Positions 8,771 to 16,683 of a stretch of DNA of 64,000 nt are shown one piece after another. A model generated the notes under the pieces. The model was not told the origin of the DNA, ran no database searches, and was given only the letters and a program-made list of their open reading frames with translations. Position 1 is the first letter of the stretch. The number at the start of each line of letters is the position of its first letter. Both the position numbers and the translations under genes were made by a program. The DNA lies in assembly GCF_036346105.1 (NCBI RefSeq), contig NZ_CP107811.1, positions 3,848,501 through 3,912,500 on the forward strand, written 5' to 3'. The stretch is from Streptomyces sp. NBC_00539 (lineage in GTDB: Bacteria > Actinomycetota > Actinomycetes > Streptomycetales > Streptomycetaceae).

Positions 8771-9162
8771 TGCTGTACCTCGCCCGGGGTCAGTCCCGCG
8801 CGGCGCAGTGCGCGGGCGGCGCGGGGGGCGAGCTCGACGCCGGCCGCTCCGGACGCCGAGGCGGCGCGGCCGGACAGGCTGACGGGGCCGATAGAGACCG
8901 AGTCCCACTTGCCCGCCGCGCCCGTGCCGTCGTCGCCGGCGGCGAGCCAGTATTCGACCTGCGCACAGGTCGCCGAGCCGAGGGCGGCGGCGATCTGCGG
9001 GTCGGTCGGGTCGCCGTCGTCGTCGACGGGGTAGATCGCGGTGAGCAGCGCCGAGTCGATGTCCTCGCCCGCCCGTGCGAGCAGGTGCTCGGCCTCGGGC
9101 GGGGCGGGGGTGCCGAGCCATGCGGCGAGCTGTTCGGGGGTGGCGTAGGGCTGTCGGGCCAA
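8764..9162 (-). CDS. Head-tail connector protein (gp6-like)
   Basis: Protein of 132 residues, MARQPYATPEQLAAWLGTPA onward. The N-terminal 'eqLaawLgtpaP-EAehLLaRAgedID-aLltA' pattern and later IAAALGSATCAQVEYWLAA are characteristic of HK97 gp6/adaptor proteins, all-helical rings that extend the portal. The TTG at 9162 has GAGGGG at about 6 nt, better than the GTG at 9168. It follows the capsid gene and one small ORF. Confidence 0.8.
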   Translation of the reverse strand: MARQPYATPEQLAAWLGTPAPPEAEHLLARAGEDIDSALLTAIYPVDDDGDPTDPQIAAALGSATCAQVEYWLAAGDDGTGAAGKWDSVSIGPVSLSGRAASASGAAGVELAPRAARALRRAGLTPGEVQQW

Positions 9163-9164
9163 GG

Positions 9165-9416
9165 TCACCCCCTCGCGCGGCGGGAACCGGAACGGCCCGC
9201 CGACTTGTCGTCTGGCGGGCCGTCCGGCTCGGTGGCGGGCGCATCGCCGGGGGGTTCGTCGTCGAGGGGCTCGACGGTGTAGCCGGCGCCTTGGCAGTAG
9301 CCGATGATCGCTACGTCGTCCGTGACGGCGGCGCCGTCGACGAAGTGGAGACCGCCGGGGCCGTCGCCGTTGTAGTCGCTGATCGGGGCGGTGATGCGCA
9401 CGTTCATGGGCATCAC
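9165..9416 (-). CDS. Small phage head-region protein, unknown
   Basis: Protein of 83 residues, MMPMNVRITAPISDYNGDGP onward. The first 50 residues look folded (LHFVDGAAVTDDVAIIGYCQ); the rest is an acidic, Pro/Asp-rich tail ending in basic residues. It overlaps the capsid stop codon. A small protein at this position is common in actinophage head operons and may be a capsid decoration or neck accessory protein, but nothing in the sequence proves it. Confidence 0.6.
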   Translation of the reverse strand: MMPMNVRITAPISDYNGDGPGGLHFVDGAAVTDDVAIIGYCQGAGYTVEPLDDEPPGDAPATEPDGPPDDKSAGRSGSRRARG

Positions 9417-10423
9417 GCGCTCTTGATGTTGCGCAGGACGGCCGCGGCGCGGGTCGCCTTGAGGACCGGGGCGAGCGGCCCCATCTCGACTTCGCCGAGC
9501 TTGACCGCGCCCGCGTTCGTGAAGTCCGGAAGGAAGGTCTGCACGAGGGGCACCGAGGCGACCGAGGCACCGTGGAAACCGTCGAGCCCGTACCGGATCG
9601 CGAACAGGTCACCGAGACCGGACACGGCCGCGCCCCCGCCCGCGCCGTCGGTGTCGCGGCTGACGAGCCCGATCACGTCGGCATTGCTGCCCGCCTTGGA
9701 CTTGAGGTCGATCAACGGGATTCCGTTGTACGCGACGATCGGGCGGCCGAAAGCGTCGGTGGACTTGTCGAGCTGATCGGTCCACGCGGCAATGGCCTTG
9801 AACAGAGCGAGGGTTCGCCGGTTGCCGTAGATCACATCCGGGGTGTCATCCATGCTCGCGAGCCACGAGTCGACGTGGCGCTGCGCGGCGAGCGCGGCGG
9901 CCTTGTCGTTGATCGCGGTCCAGTCGAGGTAACCGGACGCGACGCCGTTCGCGAGCGGCAGGTACTCGGTGTCGGTCCCGGTCAGGATCTTGCTCAGCCC
10001 ATCGAACCCGTTCGTGTCCGTCGCCTTGTCACCGTTGATCACGGCGTCGGCGAACTTGGCGCGCGCGGCCTTGATCTTCTGGGACATGTTCAGCGCGACC
10101 GCTCCGGACGCCGCCGGGCCGATGCGCGAGATCACGCGGTCGATCCGGAACGACCCGCCGAGCGGAACGAGGTCGACCGTGTACCGCTGCGTCGCGACCT
10201 CGGCCGGGGTGTACTCGCTGTTCAGCGGCCGGAAGTCGGCGTTCGCCTGCGTGATCAGGCGCCGATACCCGTACGTCAGGGTGTCGCCCCCACCGGTCGG
10301 GTTCACGGTGTTGTCGAAGGTGAGGCGGTCGAGGATGTCCGAGCTCTTGCGGAACTCGTCGATGACGGTCACGTCGACGTCATCCTGCGCGTTGTTCCGA
10401 GCCTCGGCGAGGGAGGTAGGCAA
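9413..10423 (-). CDS. Major capsid protein (HK97-fold type)
   Basis: Protein of 336 residues, TTG start after AGGAGA. Features include an N-terminal helix (EFRKSSDILDRLTF), a beta-hairpin E-loop-like stretch (TGGGDTLTYGYRRLITQANA), then PLGGSFRIDRVISRI and a long P-domain helix (KIKAARAKFADAVINGDKAT). It has the late motif YGNRRTLALFKAIAAW and a C-terminal FAIRYGLDGFHGASVASVPL. These elements and the size are typical of siphophage capsid subunits. It lies directly after a scaffold-like gene. No protease gene is present nearby, so a separate scaffold without maturation protease is likely. Confidence 0.88.
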   Translation of the reverse strand: MPTSLAEARNNAQDDVDVTVIDEFRKSSDILDRLTFDNTVNPTGGGDTLTYGYRRLITQANADFRPLNSEYTPAEVATQRYTVDLVPLGGSFRIDRVISRIGPAASGAVALNMSQKIKAARAKFADAVINGDKATDTNGFDGLSKILTGTDTEYLPLANGVASGYLDWTAINDKAAALAAQRHVDSWLASMDDTPDVIYGNRRTLALFKAIAAWTDQLDKSTDAFGRPIVAYNGIPLIDLKSKAGSNADVIGLVSRDTDGAGGGAAVSGLGDLFAIRYGLDGFHGASVASVPLVQTFLPDFTNAGAVKLGEVEMGPLAPVLKATRAAAVLRNIKSA

Positions 10424-10438
10424 ACGATTCTCCTAGGG

Positions 10439-11110
10439 TCAGCCGCTCCTCATGCGGGCGGCGATGGCGTCGTGCAGGGTGGTCGCGCGGCGCTCGCCGG
10501 CGGGCGGACCGTTGAACTCGCCGCCCCCGCGCGGCGGTGTGGCGTTGGCGCGGTACAGCTCGGGGTCGGCGTCTACGGCTCCCTTGATCGCGGCGGTGAG
10601 CTTGTCGTCGAACCCCTTGTCGAGCGGGTCGAGGCCGGCGACCGAGGCGAGGAAGGACCGGGAGTTGAGCAGGCGGTCGCCGCGCGCGCCCTGGTCGGCG
10701 GCGACCCGGGCGACGGCGAGCTCGACCCGGGCGGTCCGCAGCTCGGCGGCGTGCTCGGTCAGCAGGCGGTCGCGCTCGGCGACGGCGGCGGCGAGCGCGG
10801 CGGGGTCCTGCGTGGTGTCGCCGCCGGGGTTGAGCGCCTTGGTCACGGCGTCGAGGGCGGAGCGAAGGTCGTCCCGCTCGGCCGCGGCCTGCTCGGCGCG
10901 GGTGTTGGCGTCGGCGAGCTGCTGCTCGGCCGCCGGATCACCGGGCGGTGCCGACGGGGTAGGCGGGTTGGGGTTCGGGTCGCCGGTCGGGGCGGGGTCG
11001 CCGCCCTCGCCCGAGCCGCCCTTGATGGGCCAGATCGGGCGGCCGTCCCGGCGGCGGCCGAGGGCTCGCTCGCCGGTGCGTGGGTGCCGGGGCAGGGGTG
11101 AGTCGGGCAT
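10439..11110 (-). CDS. Capsid scaffolding protein
   Basis: Protein of 223 residues. A Pro/Gly-rich N-terminus (about 1-60) is followed by a long Ala/Glu/Arg coiled coil (about 60-150: AEQQLADANTRAEQAAAERD) and a C-terminal basic segment. This three-part layout and position just upstream of the major capsid gene is standard for siphophage scaffolds. The start region overlaps the divergent nuclease gene promoter region. Confidence 0.8.
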   Translation of the reverse strand: MPDSPLPRHPRTGERALGRRRDGRPIWPIKGGSGEGGDPAPTGDPNPNPPTPSAPPGDPAAEQQLADANTRAEQAAAERDDLRSALDAVTKALNPGGDTTQDPAALAAAVAERDRLLTEHAAELRTARVELAVARVAADQGARGDRLLNSRSFLASVAGLDPLDKGFDDKLTAAIKGAVDADPELYRANATPPRGGGEFNGPPAGERRATTLHDAIAARMRSG

Positions 11111-11156
11111 GAGGGATCACACTCCTTCTGACTGGGCAGCGGACTACGATGCACGG

Positions 11157-11714
11157 ATGATTCGTCGGGGGTCGGAAACGCGAACTGGTGGGGCCCAACC
11201 CAAGGCTGTCCCGCCGTGGCAGGAGTTCGAGTGGGAAGTCAACGAGCTCATAGCGAGCCTTGACCCGGGCGCCCACCTCGTCGCCGATGAGCACGTGCTC
11301 GGCCTAATCAGCGGTGCCACACGACAACTCGATGCCTTCGTGCGAGGTCAGGTGGCCGGCCAGCCGATCACCATTGCTGTCGAGGCCAAGCGTTACAAGA
11401 GGCCAATCAGCATCGGGACTGTGGACGAGTTCATCGGCAAGATGCTCGACGTCGGTTGCGATCGGGGGATTCTGTGCTCGGCCGGAGGCTTCTCCGAAGC
11501 GGCGCTATCCCGGGCGAGCAATGCAAGGCATCCTGCCGTCGGCTGCGTGCACATCCAGCCCTTTACCACCGGGGGCGTATTGCAGCATTGCAGGACCGTT
11601 CCGTCGCCAGCGGAGCTACTTAAAGAGCAGCTCCTCGACAGGACCGTTGGTCCCAACCGGACTCCCGAGTACGACGAGTGGCTGAGCGGCGATGTGAACC
11701 TTTATCGCGATTGA
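11157..11714 (+). CDS. Mrr-like PD-(D/E)xK restriction endonuclease, plus-strand cargo
   Basis: Protein of 185 residues from ATG 11157 (an in-frame ATG at 11109 would add 16). It carries the signature of Mrr/type IV-like nucleases: an acidic residue in GATRQLDAFVRG (D59) and then ITIAVEAKRYKRPI, giving E76-x-K78. Next come TVDEFIGKMLDVGCDRGIL and GGFSEAALSRASN, as in Mrr-cat domains. No target-recognition domain is seen. It is transcribed against the late operon, between scaffold and the Rmf-like gene, which suggests a separately expressed cargo ('moron') gene. A role in superinfection exclusion or foreign DNA cleavage is inference from the family. Confidence 0.78.
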   Translation: MIRRGSETRTGGAQPKAVPPWQEFEWEVNELIASLDPGAHLVADEHVLGLISGATRQLDAFVRGQVAGQPITIAVEAKRYKRPISIGTVDEFIGKMLDVGCDRGILCSAGGFSEAALSRASNARHPAVGCVHIQPFTTGGVLQHCRTVPSPAELLKEQLLDRTVGPNRTPEYDEWLSGDVNLYRD

Positions 11715-11848
11715 ACGTAACCACGTATCCATGCAGCCCGCAGTAGCGGCTCGTCGCCGCGGTACGGGCAGTCGGTTGCGGGACGGTCAGCTCGGGCAGC
11801 ACGGGCACCGTCCCGGCGGGCGCGTAGCGCGTCCTCGCGGAACCCCAT
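11702..11848 (-). CDS. Small Rmf/CrpP-like protein
   Basis: Protein of 48 residues: a helical N-terminus with DALRARRDGARAARADR, then the signature TDCPYRGDEPLLRAAWIRGY. The 'CPY....lR-AWi-GY' pattern is that of the ribosome modulation factor/CrpP superfamily, small proteins seen in phages and plasmids. The start has a strong GGGGG site and is coupled to the MuF stop (AAGTTC-TAG-GGGGTGATC-ATG). It overlaps the 3' end of the convergent nuclease gene by 13 bp. Family members bind ribosomes or modify quinolones in other hosts; its role here is unknown. Confidence 0.72.
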   Translation of the reverse strand: MGFREDALRARRDGARAARADRPATDCPYRGDEPLLRAAWIRGYVQSR

Positions 11849-11857
11849 GATCACCCC

Positions 11858-14113
11858 CTAGAACTTGCGGCGCTGGTTCTCTCGCGCGTTGCGGGCGGTC
11901 TCGCCCGCGCCGTTGCGGACGCCGGTCACCTGCTCGGTGAACTCGGCGAGGGTCATCCGGGGCGAGACGTCTTCCCAGAACCTGATCAGGTCCTCGCTCG
12001 CCCTCGCGTACGCGACGTGTGCCGGGCCTGAGAACAGGCTGCGCGGGTCGACGCCGGCGGCTTCGGCCTTCCGGTTGAGCATGTGCCCGCGCGTGGCGTC
12101 TTCGGCGGCGAGCCACTGAATGTAGATGTGCTCGTCGTACATCTCGCGAATCTCCTCGCGGCTGTACGCCTCGCGCTGCGCCCGCGCTTCGAGTTCGCGC
12201 TCGTACGCCCAACGCTCGACCGCGGACATGTGCTCGGTGCCGTCGGGGCCGCGCTCGACGTCGGCGCCGTACGGGCCCCACTCGTCGGGGTCTGCCGGGG
12301 GCGGGTCGTCGAGGCGGATCGGGTGCATCGCGTCGTCGAGGGCGTCCCGTGCGGCGAGGGTGTCGGCGACTGTCGTCCCCGCGATCGGCGGGGGCGGTAC
12401 GGGCGGGTGCCGCCGGTCGATCTCGGCGGCGATCCGCTCGGCGTCCGCCGGATTCGCGTACCGGATGCCCCACACGAGCAGCTCGTCGTCGAGCCCGGAC
12501 AGGTCACCGGCGAGCCGTCCACCGGGGAACAGCTCGGCGAGGGCGCGGCGGCGGTGGACCTCGGCGCCGATCACCGGACGGTCCTCGGGGACGTTGAGCG
12601 CGCGGGCGGCGAGGTCCCGTTCGGACATGCCCACGAGATCGCGGCGGATCTCCGGCATGGCGGCGTCGAGGTCGCGCCGGTCGGCCTCGGCCATGACGCG
12701 CAGCATCTGCTCGTCGTCGAGGTGCGGTGCGATCCGGGCGAGCTCGTCGTCGCTGAACGGGGCGAGGTTGTCGACCATGCGCCCGCCGGGGCGGATGCGG
12801 TCGGCAAGGTCGGCCAGGTCGCGGCGGTCACTCTCGGCCTGGATGCGGTCGAGGTCGCGATCGTCGAGCACGCCGGGCCGGATCGCCGCGCCGAGCTGCT
12901 CGTCGGTGAGCTCGGGCAGGGTGCGGTCATCGCCCGCCCGCACGCGCGCGGCCTCGACCGCGTCGGGCGGAGGCGTCGGCTTGGTGCTCGGGAGGTTGCC
13001 CGCCCCGGGCTGCTCACGCTCGCGGCGACGGATGAGTTCGGGGTGCTGCGCGAGGTGCTCGCGCATCTTGCCTTGGTAGGCGCGCACCCGGGCCTCGGCC
13101 GCTCTCTTGGCCTCGGGGGTCATCGCGGCCGAGCTGCGGTTCTTCCACTTCCGAATGGCGCGCTCGATCGCGCGCTGCCGCTGTGAGGCGGCGTACCCGT
13201 CGGGGTCCTCGGAGTGCTCGACCGGGGTCCGAGTCACACCGGGCAGGAACGCGCTCGTCGAGTGACGGCAGTTGGGATGTTGCAAACCGGCCCGCCGCGC
13301 GTCGTCGAGCGATCCGGCGACGTCCACCTGCACGGTGCGGCCGTCGTCGGTCGCGTGCTCCATCTCGATCGTCCGGGCGCCGCCCGGCCCGTCGAGGCTC
13401 AGCACCTTGCCCTCGAACGGCTTGCAAAGCGGGCACTCGTGAGGGGCATTGGAGACGATCACGAGCCCGACCCCGGCAGCGCGCAGCTTGTCGCCGTGCG
13501 CCTCGACCGCAGCGCGGCCGACGGCCGTCCGTACCGCCATCTCGGCGTAAGACGTCATCTGCCAGGACCGGCCGCGGCGGTCGACGAACGAGCGCAGCCC
13601 CCGGTCGGCGAACCGAGCCATCGCGGATTGGGTTGCCTGCCGGCGGGTGTCGACCCCCAGGAGCGGCGTCGCCGACGACTCGGCGATCACCTGTCGGTAG
13701 CCGTCCTCGACACCCCGAAGAATCCCCCGGTGTGTCTCGGTTACGAGCTCGATCGTCTCGGCGGCGAGCCGGTCAACGGCCCGGGTGCCCGGCGTGCTCT
13801 CGGCGATCCGGCGCACGTCGACGTCGGACAGGGCGCCGAGCTCGGCGAGCCCGGCTCGCGCCCCGACGTCGTACGCCTCGCTCACGGTGGAGAACACCTC
13901 AAGCTGCACGGCCGAGCCGAGAGCGTCGACGACGCCCTGCGCGGCTCGCCGCAACGGTTGGATGTCCCGCAGCTTGGCGACCGCCCACCCCGGGGCCTCG
14001 AACCCTCCGTCGAGCTGCCGAGCGACGAGCGCGAGCAACCGCTGCTCGGCATCGACGTACAGGTCGCGGACACCGCCGGACAGGTCTTCGACTATCCATG
14101 GAGATATAGACAG
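11858..14113 (-). CDS. MuF-type minor capsid / head morphogenesis protein with long C-terminal extension
   Basis: About 751 residues from the proposed CTG at 14113; TTG at 14038 gives 726. Residues upstream of that TTG (IVEDLSGGVRDLYVDAEQRL) look like conserved minor capsid protein sequence, so the longer start is favoured. The central part has HECPLCKPFEGKVLSLDGPG and AGLQHPNCRHSTSAFLPGVT, the Cys/His motifs of phage minor capsid 2/MuF proteins. Beyond about residue 350 the protein is a long Asp/Arg-rich extension with repeated ADRRDL segments. MuF proteins enter the capsid, and long C-termini often carry effector or toxin-like parts; none is recognised here. Confidence 0.85.
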   Translation of the reverse strand: MSISPWIVEDLSGGVRDLYVDAEQRLLALVARQLDGGFEAPGWAVAKLRDIQPLRRAAQGVVDALGSAVQLEVFSTVSEAYDVGARAGLAELGALSDVDVRRIAESTPGTRAVDRLAAETIELVTETHRGILRGVEDGYRQVIAESSATPLLGVDTRRQATQSAMARFADRGLRSFVDRRGRSWQMTSYAEMAVRTAVGRAAVEAHGDKLRAAGVGLVIVSNAPHECPLCKPFEGKVLSLDGPGGARTIEMEHATDDGRTVQVDVAGSLDDARRAGLQHPNCRHSTSAFLPGVTRTPVEHSEDPDGYAASQRQRAIERAIRKWKNRSSAAMTPEAKRAAEARVRAYQGKMREHLAQHPELIRRREREQPGAGNLPSTKPTPPPDAVEAARVRAGDDRTLPELTDEQLGAAIRPGVLDDRDLDRIQAESDRRDLADLADRIRPGGRMVDNLAPFSDDELARIAPHLDDEQMLRVMAEADRRDLDAAMPEIRRDLVGMSERDLAARALNVPEDRPVIGAEVHRRRALAELFPGGRLAGDLSGLDDELLVWGIRYANPADAERIAAEIDRRHPPVPPPPIAGTTVADTLAARDALDDAMHPIRLDDPPPADPDEWGPYGADVERGPDGTEHMSAVERWAYERELEARAQREAYSREEIREMYDEHIYIQWLAAEDATRGHMLNRKAEAAGVDPRSLFSGPAHVAYARASEDLIRFWEDVSPRMTLAEFTEQVTGVRNGAGETARNARENQRRKF

Positions 14114-14257
14114 CGTGTTTTACCCCTTCTGAAGTGGCTCGGCCACTCGCACTAGCGGGTTAACACGTTCGGTCGTCTCACGGGTGGCGTGCCACGTGCG
14201 CCGCTAACGCTGGGGTATTTACTCGTGTTTCCCTGCGTGGTGTGGAGGTGGGATGGG

Positions 14258-14767
14258 ATGCCGCTCACGGTCGGCAGGTTGGACACCCAAATTGCTAGTT
14301 CGGTTTGGGGTGCGGTTTGGGGGCGGCCCTTGTGGTTTGTTGACCTCCTGGTCATTTTTGTCTTTCTGGTGTTCCAGGCGCTTTCTTTTGTCGGTGCTCC
14401 AAAAAGGGATGCAAACCTTCCTGAACACGCCGACGCCTTGCGTAGCGCCTCAAGTGGCGGCCTCACCGTTGTGGGTATCCTCTTGCCGCTGTCTTTTCTG
14501 GCGATTCAGATTCGCACTTCGAGTTCTTCGACGACGCTTTCTAGTACAACTCTCGCGGATTTCTTCCTCGCCACTGCCTGGTTGTTCCTGTCTCTGGCGT
14601 CAGGAGTATGGGTTCTGTGGATTTCCGGTATTCGCGGCTCAACGGAGGATGTCGCCCATAGGTTGGACATCGGAATCACTTACGGTGCCCAACTCATCTT
14701 TCTACTGGTCGGCGTCTGGCGTCTGGTGTGGGCTGTTTCGTCGACAATTACGTCACTACTAACCTAG
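14258..14767 (+). CDS. Four-helix membrane protein, first gene of plus-strand cargo pair
   Basis: Protein of 169 residues from ATG 14258 (GGAGG 9 nt upstream). Hydrophobic stretches at about 25-45, 67-85, 100-122 and 140-160 predict four membrane helices. The loops are short and Ser/Thr-rich, and no enzyme motif is present. It is antisense to the late operon, between the portal and MuF genes, and is followed 15 bp later by another gene with its own ribosome site, so the two likely form one transcript. Base composition is lower in GC than the flanking structural genes. A membrane-acting cargo is a reasonable inference. Confidence 0.65.
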   Translation: MPLTVGRLDTQIASSVWGAVWGRPLWFVDLLVIFVFLVFQALSFVGAPKRDANLPEHADALRSASSGGLTVVGILLPLSFLAIQIRTSSSSTTLSSTTLADFFLATAWLFLSLASGVWVLWISGIRGSTEDVAHRLDIGITYGAQLIFLLVGVWRLVWAVSSTITSLLT

Positions 14768-14782
14768 CCGAAGGGTAAATTT

Positions 14783-15202
14783 GTGCCGAATGGTTTCGTG
14801 GTAGATGAGTCAAATATGCCGGAAAAAGCCAGGCAGTTTATTTTCGAGGTTTTGAGGCATGAGGCTGGGGATGACGCGGCCGGAAGCGCCTTCAATGCTG
14901 CAATGCGCCTGGCGGGTCGTCGTGCGGGATTGCTTGAGCGGCGCGCCTATGGCAGTGACGTGGAATTCGGACTTTCGATCGTCTGCTGGTGGCCTACCGG
15001 TCCCAGCAAGCCAGAAAGCTACGTCACGCATGCCCACCTGTTGCGTGAATATATCCTCAAGGACCCCGCAGTGGTGGATTCGTTGATCCCCGACGCCACG
15101 CTAATCATGTCCCGCGCGGCGCTATACGAACTCCAGGAAACAGGGCGCTGGGAGGATGTATTCAGCCTGACGCCCACTGAGGGCGGAGAGTCTATGTACT
15201 AG
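14783..15202 (+). CDS. Unknown soluble protein, second gene of plus-strand cargo pair
   Basis: Protein of 139 residues with GTG start at 14783, AAGGGT at 6 nt. I do not recognise the family. It is mixed helix/strand (ARQFIFEVLRHEAGDDAAGS; SDVEFGLSIVCWWPTGPSKP; LLREYILKDPAVVDSLIPDA) with no signal or membrane segment. The stop overlaps the convergent portal stop by 3 bp, so the cassette fits exactly between the two structural genes. Together with the membrane protein it might be an exclusion or defence pair; that is conjecture. Confidence 0.6.
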   Translation: MPNGFVVDESNMPEKARQFIFEVLRHEAGDDAAGSAFNAAMRLAGRRAGLLERRAYGSDVEFGLSIVCWWPTGPSKPESYVTHAHLLREYILKDPAVVDSLIPDATLIMSRAALYELQETGRWEDVFSLTPTEGGESMY

Positions 15203-16683
15203 TGGCCATGAAATGAAGCTGACGCGGGCTCGGCAACTGACACTCCGGTCTCGATGAGGATGCGGTCGACTTCGATCTTTACGTCTGCCGCGTCCCACGT
15301 GGGGTGCAGCAGCCGTACCTTTGTCTCGGTCGAGACAGCTTGAGCCTGTTGGAGGAGAGACAGGGTCGCCGCGAGCGAAGACGCGTCCTCACTGATTGAG
15401 TCGCCGAACGCGATCGTCGGCCGCTCGGGAACGATGCGCGGGGTGAAGAACGCCCGGTCGAGGAGCAGCATCACGAGCAGCATGTCGGCGACCGGCGGCG
15501 ACCAGTAGCGCACCTTCTTTCCGCGCGTGGTCATGGACCGGCGCTCGCGTGCCTTGACCTCGGTCGCCGTGACGGCGGCGCCCTGGTCGCCGAGGCCGAA
15601 CGTCGCCACCGAGTAGCCGGCGGACTGGACGGCCTGCCGGGTGATCGCGTTCGCCGACCGCTCGTGCTCGTCGACCCTGATCGCGAACTGCGAGAGGGTG
15701 ATCTGATTCCCGCCCTGCTCGGTGGGCGGGATGTTCAGGAGCTGCCAGATTTCCCGATCCTCGTCGAACGACGAGCCCTGTCCGGGACCGTGGTCGCGCA
15801 GGTAGCCATCGGGCACGAGCAACCGCGCGCGGGCGAGCCGCAGATCGCGAATCCACGATGTCCATGTCGTGTCGAGCGAGTCGAACAGGTCATACACCGG
15901 CGCGGCGTAGTCCGAGCGGCCGAACACCGAGCCGCGGTTCTTCCTGTTGGGCCGGACATTGGGGCAGTAGGCGGCGGTGAGCTGCTCAATTCCCGTCTCG
16001 ATGGCGTCGCCGTCGGGGCCGAGAGAGGCGGCCAAGTCGGCGACCTCGATGTGCTCGGTCAGCGGAACCCGGACGCCGAGGGAGTCGGCCGAACCCTGGT
16101 AGAGACCGTGCACGATGCGGCCCGGCTCGTGGCGTTCGAGGTGGCGCCACACGATGGCCGAGGTCGAAGTGAGCTCACGCCAGAAGGTGACGGCGGCGAG
16201 GCGGCCCCACCGGAATTCCGGCACGGCGGCGTCGGGGTGGACGCTGGTCAGCAGCGGCCGGTCGGCAAGGGACCGATCCCACGTGACGCGCAGGTACACC
16301 GAGCCGAGCGCGGCGGCGACCTCGGCCGCTTCGAGCAGGCTGTTCGCGATGCCGTCGGACTCGGCGAGCTCGTCGAGCCGGTCCTGCGTGACGCTGTCCG
16401 TCACGGTGAGCTCGGGCGGCTCGCTGAACAGCAGATCGGCCGAGGCGCCGGCGATGTCGCCGGGCAGGGGGATGTGCAGCCGCTGATCGCGGACGTTGGG
16501 GCGCTGCTGTCGGTCGCGCCCCCACAGGCGGCGGCTGCCGTCGCGGCGCACGGGGTTGTCGCGGTAGACGGCGGCGAGCTTGTCGTGATCACCGGAGTAC
16601 CAAGCGTCGTCGACCTTGATCTCGGCATAATGCCGGGCGAGCTGCGGCGGCGGCCACGCGACGCCGTTATCGGGCAGGGGCAC
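15199..16683 (-). CDS. Phage portal protein
   Basis: Protein of 494 residues. GTG at 16683 follows a run of seven G at 6 nt, which fixes the start against the longer open frame. It carries the portal pattern of SPP1-type siphophages: an N-terminal LARHYAEIKVDDAWYSGDHD, then PGDIAGASADLLFSEPPELT and a long helical C-terminal clip/wing region (TATEVKARERRSMTTRGKKV). It lies downstream of the terminase, where the dodecameric portal nucleates head assembly and passes DNA during packaging. An HNH gene overlaps its 5' end. Confidence 0.9.
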   Translation of the reverse strand: MPLPDNGVAWPPPQLARHYAEIKVDDAWYSGDHDKLAAVYRDNPVRRDGSRRLWGRDRQQRPNVRDQRLHIPLPGDIAGASADLLFSEPPELTVTDSVTQDRLDELAESDGIANSLLEAAEVAAALGSVYLRVTWDRSLADRPLLTSVHPDAAVPEFRWGRLAAVTFWRELTSTSAIVWRHLERHEPGRIVHGLYQGSADSLGVRVPLTEHIEVADLAASLGPDGDAIETGIEQLTAAYCPNVRPNRKNRGSVFGRSDYAAPVYDLFDSLDTTWTSWIRDLRLARARLLVPDGYLRDHGPGQGSSFDEDREIWQLLNIPPTEQGGNQITLSQFAIRVDEHERSANAITRQAVQSAGYSVATFGLGDQGAAVTATEVKARERRSMTTRGKKVRYWSPPVADMLLVMLLLDRAFFTPRIVPERPTIAFGDSISEDASSLAATLSLLQQAQAVSTETKVRLLHPTWDAADVKIEVDRILIETGVSVAEPASASFHGH

